A stretch of 64,000 nucleotides of DNA from NCBI RefSeq assembly GCF_003122385.1, contig NZ_CP029255.1:806001-870000 (forward strand). Reading direction: 5' to 3'. The translations under genes were made by a program, and so were the position numbers. The stretch's first letter is position 1, and each line of letters starts with the position of its first letter. Positions 10,801-18,259 of this stretch are shown here, piece after piece. This stretch comes from Flavobacterium crocinum (GTDB lineage Bacteria > Bacteroidota > Bacteroidia > Flavobacteriales > Flavobacteriaceae). The notes beneath the pieces are model-generated. The model had not been told where the DNA came from, did no database searches, and saw only the letters and a program-made list of their open reading frames with translations.

Positions 10801-10937
10801 CCGTCTTCGGCAGAAGTGATGGTTCCACTTACAGTTTTGGATTCTTGAGCAAATCCAAACTGCATCATAAATACGCTAAGCAGCACCGTCATAAAATATG
10901 ACAGCTTTGTTGTTTTAATACAATTTTTGCTTTTCAT
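7809..10937 (-). CDS. SusC-like TonB-dependent outer-membrane transporter
   Basis: The product is 1042 residues, with a Sec signal ending near GFAQ. A carboxypeptidase-regulatory-like beta-sandwich follows (VSGTITSAEDGFGVPGATV, about residues 38-110), then the segment EVVVIGYGSQKK, the plug domain with NPLYVVDGV and the SusC signature SIESISVLKDA-type stretch, here DIESISVLKDAASAAIYG. The remainder is a 22-strand barrel ending in a short beta strand (FMLGLNVKL). It imports oligosaccharides in a TonB-dependent way together with the SusD partner. It is the first gene of the minus-strand PUL operon, behind a leader of about 250 bases with candidate operator repeats. Confidence 0.96.
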   Translation of the reverse strand: MKSKNCIKTTKLSYFMTVLLSVFMMQFGFAQESKTVSGTITSAEDGFGVPGATVQVQGTKSSTVTDFDGKYKIEAKTGDVLVFTFVGFKTQNIKVGDQKVVNAVLQPETAELKEVVVIGYGSQKKTLVTNAVTQVSGENLTKTNTTNALQALQGQAAGLQITSTSGQPGESLNVVIRGVGSTAGSNPLYVVDGVLTGDISYLNNSDIESISVLKDAASAAIYGSQASNGVVLVTTKKGKRGATGQITFDQYYGVQSVARKVDLLDAREYATILNEARVNSGNTPYFTNAQIAGMGSGTNWMDKMLTDNAATKNFSFGASGGSETSVYSASLSYLGQEGVVGGPDLSNYERYNFRFNSEHKLYKDVVTIGENLSFAYIDRNGIGVGNQYNNSLRGAFQATPLLPMYDANGNYFDTSGSTEPWLTGVANPYALMVYNNQNESNSQKLLGNVYLQIQPVKNLTFRTTLGLDYNVSEGHSYSPIYRLSIYANNAFDRVNQNMNKSRSINWDNLLTYKFNVADSHHFEAMAGTSYINYNTTSIEAANADSVFNDLEHAWIDNTTNKDGARMSMKGSKFENVLMSYFGRLNYNYQEKYLLNATLRADGSSKFAQGNQWGYFPSVSGGWVASNEEFLKDSKVFNFLKFRASWGQVGNQSIRSFQFLSLIKSNNTNYSFGDKEGVLTPGAYPQNIANPDLKWETSEQIDLGFDARFLDNALSVNFDVYKKTNKDWLILAPILATAGADAPFINGGDVVNKGVELSLNYQNKIGDFNYSVSANGAYNKNTVGSIPNADGIIHGLNGELYDNSGEFYRAENGHPLGYFWGYKTGGVFQNQAQIDNYKSANGVVLQPNAAPGDLIYVNTNGDDKIDASDKTSIGNPNPDFTYGFSLSASYKAFDFSLNANGVAGNQIVQSYRNQANTYGNYTSAILSRWHGEGSSNTMPRVTEDNRNFTQFSDLYVQDGDFLRINTVTLGFDLAKMKHSKPFFASQFRMYFSVLNLYTFTKYDGMDPEIGFGSSNDDQKFSSGVDVGYYPRPRTFMLGLNVKL

Positions 10938-11156
10938 AATAAGAATTGATTAAGTTTAAGTTATAGTTAGTAATTTCTACCCTAAGAAAATCCCGGAAAA
11001 AATTCCCAAGCAGATCATGTCAAAAAATGAGGGCCTGAATCTCAATTCCAACATTTAATACTTGCAGACTATAAGCACCAAAATCGATTTAAAAATCAAT
11101 TTCTTAAAAAAACATTTGTGGTAAGTTTAAGTTAAGTTGTAGCTTTGCTTTTTTTA

Positions 11157-11194
11157 CTTATGGTCAATTTGAATTTATCTTATGGTAAATTTGA
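11157..11194. promoter_or_regulatory. Candidate operator: two 16-bp direct repeats
   Basis: The copies CTTATGGTCAATTTGA (11157-11172) and CTTATGGTAAATTTGA (11179-11194) differ at one base and start 22 bp apart, about two helical turns. A weaker third copy (TTGTGGTAAGTTTAA) begins at 11116. They lie in the gap between the susC-like gene and the divergent Nudix regulators, just downstream of a possible susC promoter. Binding by a Nudix regulator is inference. Confidence 0.5.
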
Positions 11195-11197
11195 CTA

Positions 11198-11229
11198 CAA
11201 GTGTAAAACAAATTTTCTATATTAACAAA
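11198..11229 (-). promoter_or_regulatory. Candidate susC-operon promoter
   Basis: On the minus strand there is TTTG (11226-11229), then 20 bases, then TACACTTG (11198-11205). This is the Bacteroidetes -33/-7 arrangement with one mismatch in the -7 box. The start would fall near 11190, inside the direct repeats. The rest of the 10938-11504 gap is AT-rich and shows no further gene. Confidence 0.35.
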
Positions 11230-11420
11230 ATATTAGGGTTAATTTTTTTCGATTCTGAGAAATACTATTTCATTTTTATCAATGCCATAAAAAGCGAAAT
11301 GAAATCGAAATAAAAAATGTAGAAAAAACAACGTTTTATAAAATTGACAATCAGTCATTTAAGAAATGTGATTTTTAAAACCACTTTTTAGCACATTTTT
11401 AATTCACTGATTATCAATTT

Positions 11421-11451
11421 TTTGTTTCGTTAAAAAAAATATAAAGCTTTG
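11421..11451 (+). promoter_or_regulatory. Candidate promoter of the Nudix regulator pair
   Basis: TTTG at 11421-11424 is followed after 19 bases by AAGCTTTG (11444-11451), one consensus dinucleotide away from TAnnTTTG. The predicted start near 11458 lies just upstream of the first regulator and would make the upstream TTG at 11484 or the ATG at 11505 usable. Confidence 0.35.
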
Positions 11452-11504
11452 AAGAAGGCTAATAATCATTTTATTTATTTAATTTGTCAAAATTTATCTC
11501 GAAT

Positions 11505-12221
11505 ATGGTTGAAAATGTAGATGACAGAACTGCTTCAAAAAATGAGCACAGCGCCATGAATGCGATCACAATTGACTGTGTTATTTTTGGTTTTGACAAA
11601 GGCAGTCTTGAGGTACTTTTGGTACAGCACGGAGAGGGTATCAGCAAAGGAAAATGGGGTCTTCCGGGAGGATGGATTTATAAAAAAGAAAGCACAGACA
11701 ATGCGGCTCATCGATTATTAAATGAGCTAACTGGTCTTGACAATATTTATCTGGAACAGCTGAAAGCATTTGGCGATCCTGATCGTTTTCCGTTAAGACG
11801 AGTTATTACAATTGGATATTATGCTCTTGTAAAAAGAGAAGACTATAATATTAAAGCCGGTTTTACAGCTTCTGATGCACAATGGTATAAAATAGACAGC
11901 ATACCGGATTTGATTTATGATCATAATGAAATCTTAGATTACAGTTTAAAACACCTTCGAAACAGAGTTCGTCAAACTCCAATTGGATTTAATCTGCTGC
12001 CGGAAAAATTTACTTTATTACAATTAATGCAGTTGTACGAAGAAATTTTAGGAATCGAAATGGACAAACCAAACTTTAGAAGAAAAATTCTTCACATGAA
12101 ACTTTTGGTTGCATTAGATGAGAAACAGCAGGATGTTTCGCATCGGGCGGCACAGCTATACAAGTTTGATCCAGAAATCTATGATAAATTAACCCAAAAA
12201 GGATTTAATTTTGAATTCTGA
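11505..12221 (+). CDS. Nudix-fold transcriptional regulator (NrtR/AraR type), copy 1
   Basis: From the ATG at 11505 the product is 238 residues; a TTG at 11484 would add seven. The N-terminal half is a Nudix fold (ITIDCVIFGF, then VLLVQHGEG and GKWGLPGGW). The Nudix box reads RLLNELTGL where the consensus is REUXEEXGU, so catalytic glutamates are missing and hydrolysis is unlikely. The C-terminal half (LLPEKFTLLQLMQLYEEILG and RKILHMKLL) is the winged-helix domain of this regulator family. In Bacteroides a relative, AraR, is a sugar-sensing repressor of arabinose genes. Its position divergent from a SusCD operon suggests local control by a sugar ligand. It is followed by a close paralogue, identical at many positions. 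Confidence 0.85.
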   Translation: MVENVDDRTASKNEHSAMNAITIDCVIFGFDKGSLEVLLVQHGEGISKGKWGLPGGWIYKKESTDNAAHRLLNELTGLDNIYLEQLKAFGDPDRFPLRRVITIGYYALVKREDYNIKAGFTASDAQWYKIDSIPDLIYDHNEILDYSLKHLRNRVRQTPIGFNLLPEKFTLLQLMQLYEEILGIEMDKPNFRRKILHMKLLVALDEKQQDVSHRAAQLYKFDPEIYDKLTQKGFNFEF

Positions 12222-12268
12222 TTTTTAGTTCATTAAAATCTTTTTAAACTTCGAAACATTACAATAAA

Positions 12269-12970
12269 TTGACAGAAATAATTACTAACGACCACAAACC
12301 CGCTGTTGAAGGAATCACAATTGACTGTGTTTTCTTTGGTTTTAACAAAGAGAGTCTCGAAGTTCTCCTGGTTCAGCACGCTCAAGGAGAAAGTAAAGGA
12401 AAATGGGGACTTCTTGGCGGATGGCTTCAATTGGACGAAAGTGCCGATGATGCCGCACAGCGTATTTTACAAGAGCTCACAGGACTTGAAGACATTTATC
12501 TGGAGCAATTAAAAGCCTTTACAAACCCGAAACGTGTTCCGGAAAGACGTGTCGTTACGATTGGTTATTACACTTTAGTCAATCGGGAAGATTATAACAT
12601 TAAAGCCAGCTTAAGAGTCATAGAGGCAAAATGGTATAAAATAAACGAAATTCCGGATCTGATTTTTGATCATAATGAGATTCTAAATTTCAGTTTATTA
12701 CAGCTTAGAAACAGAGTACGTCAGGCTCCAATTGGATTTAATTTACTGCCTGAAAAATTTACTTTACTACAACTGATGCATTTGTATGAAGAAATTCTGG
12801 GAATTGAATTGGATAAATCCAACTTTAGGCGAAAAATTCTGCACATGAAACTTTTGACTGCATTGGATGAAAAACAAAAAGACGTTTCGCACAGAGCAGC
12901 CAAACTTTACAAATTTGATGACGAGATGTACAAAAAATTAACTGAAAAAGGGTTTAATTTTGAATATTAG
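12269..12970 (+). CDS. Nudix-fold transcriptional regulator, copy 2 (TTG start)
   Basis: The product is 233 residues and closely matches the preceding regulator over nearly its whole length, including LLPEKFTLLQLM and the C-terminal KGFNFEY. The degenerate Nudix box reads RILQELTGL, again lacking the catalytic glutamates. Between the last in-frame stop (12245-12247) and the conserved ITIDCVFFGF there is no ATG or GTG, so TTG at 12269 is the start. It lies 47 bp downstream of copy 1 in the same direction and looks like a tandem duplication. The pair may form heteromers or answer to different sugars. It is probably cotranscribed with copy 1. Confidence 0.85.
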   Translation: MTEIITNDHKPAVEGITIDCVFFGFNKESLEVLLVQHAQGESKGKWGLLGGWLQLDESADDAAQRILQELTGLEDIYLEQLKAFTNPKRVPERRVVTIGYYTLVNREDYNIKASLRVIEAKWYKINEIPDLIFDHNEILNFSLLQLRNRVRQAPIGFNLLPEKFTLLQLMHLYEEILGIELDKSNFRRKILHMKLLTALDEKQKDVSHRAAKLYKFDDEMYKKLTEKGFNFEY

Positions 12971-13035
12971 AGCCAATTTTAATTCACATCTTTCAACTAT
13001 CTGAGATCAGCATTCCAGAATCCAAAACTTTGCGC

Positions 13036-13043
13036 TATCTTTG
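13036..13043 (+). promoter_or_regulatory. -7 element upstream of lepA
   Basis: TATCTTTG matches the Bacteroidetes -7 consensus TAnnTTTG and lies 90 bp upstream of the lepA ATG. The -33 TTTG is not obvious at the expected distance. Confidence 0.5.
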
Positions 13044-13132
13044 CGCCTTAATAACACGCTTTAAAGCAATTGTTTTGGTGTGAATTATTCCAAAAAAAAG
13101 ACTTAAATCGATTAGAGAACCGATATATTAAA

Positions 13133-14929
13133 ATGAAGAAGATACGTAACTTTTGCATTATTGCACACATTGATCACGGTAAAAGTACATTGGCGGACAG
13201 ATTACTAGGCGCAACACAAACCGTTACAGCTCGTGAAGAAAAAGCACAATTGCTTGACAACATGGACTTGGAGCGTGAACGTGGAATTACTATTAAGAGT
13301 CATGCCATTCAGATGGAATACAAATACAAAGGCGAGGAATATATCTTAAACCTAATTGATACTCCCGGCCACGTAGATTTTTCGTATGAAGTTTCCAGAT
13401 CTATCGCTGCCTGCGAAGGGGCTTTATTGATTGTGGATGCGGCACAAAGTATTCAGGCACAAACGATTTCAAACTTATACTTAGCACTTGAAAACGACTT
13501 AGAAATCATTCCGGTTTTGAATAAAGTCGATTTGCCAAGTGCAAACCCGGAAGAAGTTAGTGATGATATTATCGATTTATTAGGTTGTAAATTAGAGGAT
13601 ATTATTCATGCTTCTGGAAAAACCGGTTTTGGTGTTGAGAATATCTTAGCAGCCATTATCGAAAAAATTCCTGCCCCAAAAGGAAATCCTGAAGAGCCAT
13701 TACAAGCTTTGATTTTCGACTCAGTTTACAATCCGTTCCGTGGAATTGAGGTAATCTTTAGAGTTGTAAACGGTGAAATCAAAAAAGGTCAGAAAATTAA
13801 ATTCATGGCTACAGATAATGAATATTTCGCTGACGAAATTGGAACTTTAAAACTAAATCAGGTTCCTAAAAATGTAGTTTCAGCAGGAGATGTTGGTTAT
13901 TTGATTTCCGGAATTAAAGAGGCTCGCGAAGTAAAAGTTGGAGATACCATTACAGATGCAAAAGTTCCGACAACTAATATGATTACTGGTTTTGAGGACG
14001 TAAAACCAATGGTATTTGCCGGAATTTATCCTGTTGATACCGAAGACTACGAAGATTTACGTTCTTCAATGGAGAAACTACAATTAAACGATGCTTCATT
14101 AGTTTTCGCTCCTGAAAGTTCTGCTGCATTAGGATTTGGTTTCCGATGCGGATTCTTAGGAATGCTTCACATGGAAATTATCCAGGAACGTTTAGAACGC
14201 GAGTTCGATATGACTGTAATTACTACAGTTCCTAACGTTTCTTATTTGGCTTACACTAAAAAACATCCAGAAACTCCATTAGTTGTAAACAATCCATCAG
14301 ATTTACCGGAACCTTCAAAACTAGACAGAGTTGAAGAACCTTTTATAAAAGCTACTATCATTACAAAAGCAGATTTCGTTGGAAACGTAATGAGTTTATG
14401 TATTGAAAAACGTGGTTTAATTACCAACCAAACATACCTAACAACTGAGCGTGTTGAATTAAACTTCGATATGCCATTGGCGGAAATTGTATTCGATTTC
14501 TACGATCGTTTAAAAACTGTTTCTAAAGGTTACGCTTCTTTCGATTACTCTCCTATTGGAATGAGAACTTCTAAACTAGTTAAGCTTGACGTTCTTTTAA
14601 ATGCTCAAACAGTTGATGCACTTTCTGCATTGATTCACGAAGACAACGCTTATAACATCGGTAAAAAAATGACCGAGAAATTACGCGAGTTAATTCCAAG
14701 ACAACAATTTGACATTCCGATTCAGGCTGCCATTGGAGCTAAAATTATTGCTCGTGAAACGATTAAAGCACTTCGTAAAGACGTTACCGCAAAATGTTAC
14801 GGTGGAGATATTTCGCGTAAGCGTAAACTTCTTGAAAAGCAGAAAAAAGGTAAAAAACGTATGCGTCAGGTAGGAAATGTTGAGATTCCGCAAGAAGCAT
14901 TTATGGCTGTTTTGAAATTGAATGACTAA
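13133..14929 (+). CDS. lepA: Elongation factor 4 (back-translocating GTPase LepA)
   Basis: The product is 598 residues from the ATG at 13133, exactly the family length; an upstream start would add an unrelated 21-residue extension. The G1 motif AHIDHGKST, the switch II motif DTPGHVDF and the NKVD motif are all present. LepA-specific domains follow, ending in the basic C-terminal domain with [18 protein letters not shown], diagnostic of LepA versus EF-G. It is a membrane/ribosome-associated translational GTPase that rescues stalled or mistranslocated ribosomes. It stands alone with its own promoter element and terminator. Confidence 0.98.
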   Translation: MKKIRNFCIIAHIDHGKSTLADRLLGATQTVTAREEKAQLLDNMDLERERGITIKSHAIQMEYKYKGEEYILNLIDTPGHVDFSYEVSRSIAACEGALLIVDAAQSIQAQTISNLYLALENDLEIIPVLNKVDLPSANPEEVSDDIIDLLGCKLEDIIHASGKTGFGVENILAAIIEKIPAPKGNPEEPLQALIFDSVYNPFRGIEVIFRVVNGEIKKGQKIKFMATDNEYFADEIGTLKLNQVPKNVVSAGDVGYLISGIKEAREVKVGDTITDAKVPTTNMITGFEDVKPMVFAGIYPVDTEDYEDLRSSMEKLQLNDASLVFAPESSAALGFGFRCGFLGMLHMEIIQERLEREFDMTVITTVPNVSYLAYTKKHPETPLVVNNPSDLPEPSKLDRVEEPFIKATIITKADFVGNVMSLCIEKRGLITNQTYLTTERVELNFDMPLAEIVFDFYDRLKTVSKGYASFDYSPIGMRTSKLVKLDVLLNAQTVDALSALIHEDNAYNIGKKMTEKLRELIPRQQFDIPIQAAIGAKIIARETIKALRKDVTAKCYGGDISRKRKLLEKQKKGKKRMRQVGNVEIPQEAFMAVLKLND

Positions 14930-14973
14930 GATTTTCTTTTAGAAAATAGAGAAAAGAACATAGAATATAGAGG

Positions 14974-15002
14974 AACCCGATAACGAAGTTATCGGGTTTT
15001 TT
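14974..15002 (+). terminator. Intrinsic terminator of lepA
   Basis: A perfect 11-bp stem (AACCCGATAAC with its complement at 14988-14998) around a GAA loop is followed by a T-run. Confidence 0.9.
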
Positions 15003-15154
15003 ATTGTTTAACACTAAAAAATTACAACGTCAAAACCTACAAATACACAAGAATATTAACTCAATAAATTGATTTTTAACTCATTAAATCAAAACCAAGA
15101 CTTTTTTAACAGAGAAAACATAATTTTAATCTTACAACTTTAACATTATAAACT

Positions 15155-15772
15155 ATGAAAACCAAATTTTCTGTTATTTTAGCACTATTCACTTTCTGCA
15201 TTGCAAATGCTCAACAAGACGAAGTTGACGCAGAAATGAATTCCGCAAAAGGTGTGACTTTTCAACAAGGAGATATGTTTCTTGAAGGTTCTATTAAAAT
15301 TAGTACTGGTGGCACAGCCGATTATTATGGATTTAGTCCAAAATTTGGCTATTTGCTAAATGATAAATTTGCAGTTGGAGCCAAATTGAATTACTCCAGT
15401 AATAAAGTAGAAACAACTCAGGTAAAAACAAATGTATTTGGAGTTGGCGCTTTTGCACGTTACTATTTCTTAGAACTGGATAAAAAACGTTTTAAAACTT
15501 ATGCGGAACTTGGCTTAGGTTACGGAAGAAACAAAACCGAAACTCCTCTTGTTGGTAGCGATACCGATAACAGCTTAACTGCTGATATCAATGTTGGATT
15601 AAACTATTTTGTAACCAAAAACATTGCGGTAACTTTTGTACTGGCAAATGTTCTCGCTTACAACAGTGTTTCGCCGGAAAACGGACCATCTTCGGATACT
15701 TTTCAATTAAACATTAACTTATTTGAAAATATCTTTAATCAGCCGCAATTTGGAGTTTTGTATAGATTTTAA
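15155..15772 (+). CDS. Outer-membrane beta-barrel protein
   Basis: The product is 205 residues. It starts with a Sec signal peptide (MKTKFSVILALFTFCIANAQ) and continues with alternating amphipathic strands typical of small OmpW/OmpX-like barrels. Examples are YYGFSPKFGYLLNDKFAVGA and VFGVGAFARYYF, and it ends in the aromatic strand FGVLYRF, the usual outer-membrane insertion signal. Function is not recognisable; related proteins are structural porin-like or pathogen-surface barrels. It is monocistronic, with a terminator 25 bp downstream. Confidence 0.75.
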   Translation: MKTKFSVILALFTFCIANAQQDEVDAEMNSAKGVTFQQGDMFLEGSIKISTGGTADYYGFSPKFGYLLNDKFAVGAKLNYSSNKVETTQVKTNVFGVGAFARYYFLELDKKRFKTYAELGLGYGRNKTETPLVGSDTDNSLTADINVGLNYFVTKNIAVTFVLANVLAYNSVSPENGPSSDTFQLNINLFENIFNQPQFGVLYRF

Positions 15773-15796
15773 ATCTTTCTGATAAATCATACAGTA

Positions 15797-15826
15797 AAGC
15801 TGTCTCAATTTGGGACAGCTTTTTTT
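15797..15826 (+). terminator. Intrinsic terminator
   Basis: AAGCTGTCTC pairs with GGGACAGCTT (one G-T pair) across a five-base loop, followed by seven T. Confidence 0.85.
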
Positions 15827-15849
15827 ATTTTCTTTCATTTTTTCATTTG

Positions 15850-15857
15850 TATCTTTG
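15850..15857 (+). promoter_or_regulatory. -7 element upstream of the WYL regulator
   Basis: TATCTTTG fits TAnnTTTG. It is followed by a roughly 60-base leader made of short CTTAG/CTCAG-like repeats before the ATG. Confidence 0.5.
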
Positions 15858-15918
15858 AATCTTCACAGCTAAAAAAACTTAGCTTCTCAGCAACTCAGAA
15901 CCTTAGAATCTTAACAAA

Positions 15919-16878
15919 ATGCTCGACGAAACTCCTAAACGATTTGACCGGATTATTGCTATTTTGATTCAGTTACAATCTAAAAAGATTGTAAAAGCGC
16001 AGGAATTGGCCGATCGTTTTGATTGCAGTTTAAGAACTATTTACAGGGATATCAGAACACTCGAAGCTTCGGGAGTTCCTATTTACAGTGAAGCCGGAGT
16101 TGGTTATGCTTTAATGGACGGTTACAGATTGCCTCCTGTTATGTTTACGCGAGAAGAAGTGAGCAGCTTTATTGCGGCAGAAAAATTGATGCAAAAGTTT
16201 ACCGATCCTACTTTGGGAACACATTATGCATCGGCCATGTATAAACTAAAATCGGTTTTAAGAAGTACCGATAAAGATTATCTTTCCAATATCGAATCCA
16301 GAATTGTCATGCAAACTGCAGAACCGATGTTTAATGATAATTCGCCTAATACTCTGGCTGTTCTTTTTGAAGGCATTGCTGAGAAAAAACAGATTCTTTT
16401 GACCTATAAAACTTTTGAGAAAGACGAAACCACTCAGCGTAACCTGGAACCAATTGGGGTTTTTCATGACAATAACAACTGGTATTTTCTGGGATATTGT
16501 CATCTTCGAAAAGATTACCGACAGTTTAGAACCGACCGAATTCAGGGAATCAAAAAAACCGATGTTAATTTTACAATTGAACACGATGACCTGGAAACCT
16601 ATTTAACTAAAGCAGAAACCTGCCCAACAACAAAAGTCCGACTTTTAATTGACCGTAAAATAGCAAGATATTTAGCGAGCGAGAGAAAATATCACGGTTT
16701 TATTTCACAAAAAGAAGTAGATGACAAAATCGAAATGACTTTTATGTCCAGAGACATCAATAATGCGTTTCCAAGATGGTTTTTGATGTTTGGAGATTAT
16801 GCCGAAATTCTGGAACCTGAAATATTAAAAACGAACGTCTTAAAATTATTAGAAATTAACAAAGAAAGGTTATCATAA
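15919..16878 (+). CDS. YafY-type HTH and WYL-domain transcriptional regulator
   Basis: The product is 319 residues. The N-terminal HTH_11 domain (about residues 7-65) includes AQELADRFDCSLRTIYRDI and the wing GVGYALMDGYRLPP. The WYL ligand-binding domain (about 140-215) contains NNWYFLGYCHLRKDYRQFR, followed by the C-terminal WCX region (RWFLMFGDYAEILEP). WYL regulators sense nucleic-acid or small-molecule ligands, and some control DNA-damage functions. It faces two DinB-family genes across a bidirectional terminator, so a link to them is possible but not shown. Confidence 0.9.
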   Translation: MLDETPKRFDRIIAILIQLQSKKIVKAQELADRFDCSLRTIYRDIRTLEASGVPIYSEAGVGYALMDGYRLPPVMFTREEVSSFIAAEKLMQKFTDPTLGTHYASAMYKLKSVLRSTDKDYLSNIESRIVMQTAEPMFNDNSPNTLAVLFEGIAEKKQILLTYKTFEKDETTQRNLEPIGVFHDNNNWYFLGYCHLRKDYRQFRTDRIQGIKKTDVNFTIEHDDLETYLTKAETCPTTKVRLLIDRKIARYLASERKYHGFISQKEVDDKIEMTFMSRDINNAFPRWFLMFGDYAEILEPEILKTNVLKLLEINKERLS

Positions 16879-16883
16879 AAAAA

Positions 16884-16915
16884 ACTCCTGAGAGCATTAT
16901 CTTCAGGAGTTTTTT
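16884..16915. terminator. Bidirectional terminator (WYL regulator / DinB)
   Basis: ACTCCTGA and TCAGGAGT pair around an 11-base loop, flanked by A-run and T-run, between two convergent genes. Confidence 0.88.
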
Positions 16916-16918
16916 CAT

Positions 16919-17416
16919 TTATTGCTGTTTTATCACATTGTAAAAATTGTAATCTGTATTGGAAGCATCCGTAATTCCGATATTTCTTCCTATGGTTACA
17001 ATCTGTCCGCGGTGATATGTGCCGTGATTAATTACCTGAATCAGATAATCTGCAATTGGCAATTCGCATTCAAACCACGGATTTACGATTTTAATTTCTG
17101 TACTTAAATCTTCTTCAGACAATGAGTTGATGAAATGTTTCAATTTTGCAGATGAGTTGAGCAATCCTTCAAAAATCTCTTCTTTCGATAATTCGTTTTC
17201 CTCCTTCTTTTGAGAAACATCTTTTTGGGAAATTACAGAAAACCAATATTCTTCTGTAGACCAAATATGGTCGAGTGTTTTCATTATAGTTGAAAAGCTC
17301 GAAGGTACTTCTGCATACAGCAATTCATCTGACTTCGGCGAAAGCCAGTTTACAAATTGCTGATTTACCCATAAATTATAATCGGCATAATTGGACATTA
17401 TCTTCTTTAAACTCAT
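16919..17416 (-). CDS. DinB-family four-helix protein
   Basis: The product is 165 residues, the typical DinB size. The expected metal ligands are present: His in TLDHIWSTEEYW, then HGTYHRGQI, the HxxxH pair of the last helix. DinB/YfiT-like proteins are metal-dependent enzymes, often thiol S-transferases such as the bacillithiol S-transferase BstA. The cofactor used here is unknown. It lies 47 bp downstream of a second, divergent DinB gene on the same strand, likely in one operon. Confidence 0.88.
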   Translation of the reverse strand: MSLKKIMSNYADYNLWVNQQFVNWLSPKSDELLYAEVPSSFSTIMKTLDHIWSTEEYWFSVISQKDVSQKKEENELSKEEIFEGLLNSSAKLKHFINSLSEEDLSTEIKIVNPWFECELPIADYLIQVINHGTYHRGQIVTIGRNIGITDASNTDYNFYNVIKQQ

Positions 17417-17463
17417 ATTCTTAATTTTAGATTCGTGATATTAAGTTAGCAAAAAATTATCAA

Positions 17464-17943
17464 TTATCTTTCCCAGAAAAACGGCGGTTCGATATTCAAA
17501 GCTCTTAAATAAACATAAGCCTGTCCTCTGTGGTGCACTTCGTTATCAATAAAGTACAAAATGTTCTGAATAATTGGAAATTCATACTGTCCAAAAAGAT
17601 TAAAAGTTTCGCTGAAATCTTCAATAGACAATTGTTCCCAGTATGTATTGATTTCTTCTGTCGCTTCATCCCATTTTTCAAGGTATTGTGCTTTAAAAAT
17701 CAATTTTTCTCCTCCTTCGGAGAATGCTTCAGTTTGTTTCGTTACAATTCCTCTAAGTCCTGGAACTGCAATAGCCAAAAGTTCATCAACTAATTTTGCA
17801 AAAGGACGCATTCCTCCTATTGAAAATTCGAAGAAATCTTTCTCCGGAAAAATTTCAATTAATCGACGTGTAAGAGCACGATGACCTTGCCAGTGTTTCA
17901 ATAAATCTTCTTGTGTAATTACTTGTGCAGCTAATGTTTTCAT
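17464..17943 (-). CDS. DinB-family protein, second gene
   Basis: The product is 159 residues, beginning MKTLAAQVITQEDLLKHW, with His in HWQGHRALT and the C-terminal HxxxH-type motif EVHHRGQAYVYLR. The fold is DinB, but the sequence is only distantly related to its neighbour. Damage- or stress-induced thiol transferase activity is a family possibility only. A -7 element lies 31 bp upstream of the start. Confidence 0.88.
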   Translation of the reverse strand: MKTLAAQVITQEDLLKHWQGHRALTRRLIEIFPEKDFFEFSIGGMRPFAKLVDELLAIAVPGLRGIVTKQTEAFSEGGEKLIFKAQYLEKWDEATEEINTYWEQLSIEDFSETFNLFGQYEFPIIQNILYFIDNEVHHRGQAYVYLRALNIEPPFFWER

Positions 17944-17973
17944 GGTTTTAAAGTTTAAATATTTTTAATACTT

Positions 17974-17981
17974 CAAAAGTA
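17974..17981 (-). promoter_or_regulatory. -7 element of the DinB operon
   Basis: On the minus strand the sequence reads TACTTTTG, a full match to TAnnTTTG, 31 bp upstream of the second DinB gene. The rest of the 17944-18259 gap is AT-rich. It shows only a weak +strand element TAACTTTA (18224-18231) for the T9SS gene and a short GACAA/TTGTC palindrome near 17995-18008. Confidence 0.5.
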
Positions 17982-18259
17982 GAATGGGCCTGTGACAACA
18001 GTTTGTCAGTAGGAAAAAATAATTTTTAGAATATTTTAGAATTCATTCTTTAATCGTAACAAAAACTAACGCTTCTCTTTCCTATTTAAACAACTTAGGC
18101 TCTTTATTTACAAGCGGTTCACTAATAATTTAACACAATTAAAATTCTCTTTCATTTTTGTTTAAATAGGGTTGAAAAATCACAAAATACTGATAATCAT
18201 AATTTTAAAGATAAATAATTTCGTAACTTTAAATAACCCTACTAATAAAAATATGAATT

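Noticed and set aside
12233..12430. Minus-strand frame overlapping the second Nudix regulator
   Set aside because: The plus strand encodes a conserved paralogue of the upstream gene here; the minus frame is a shadow.
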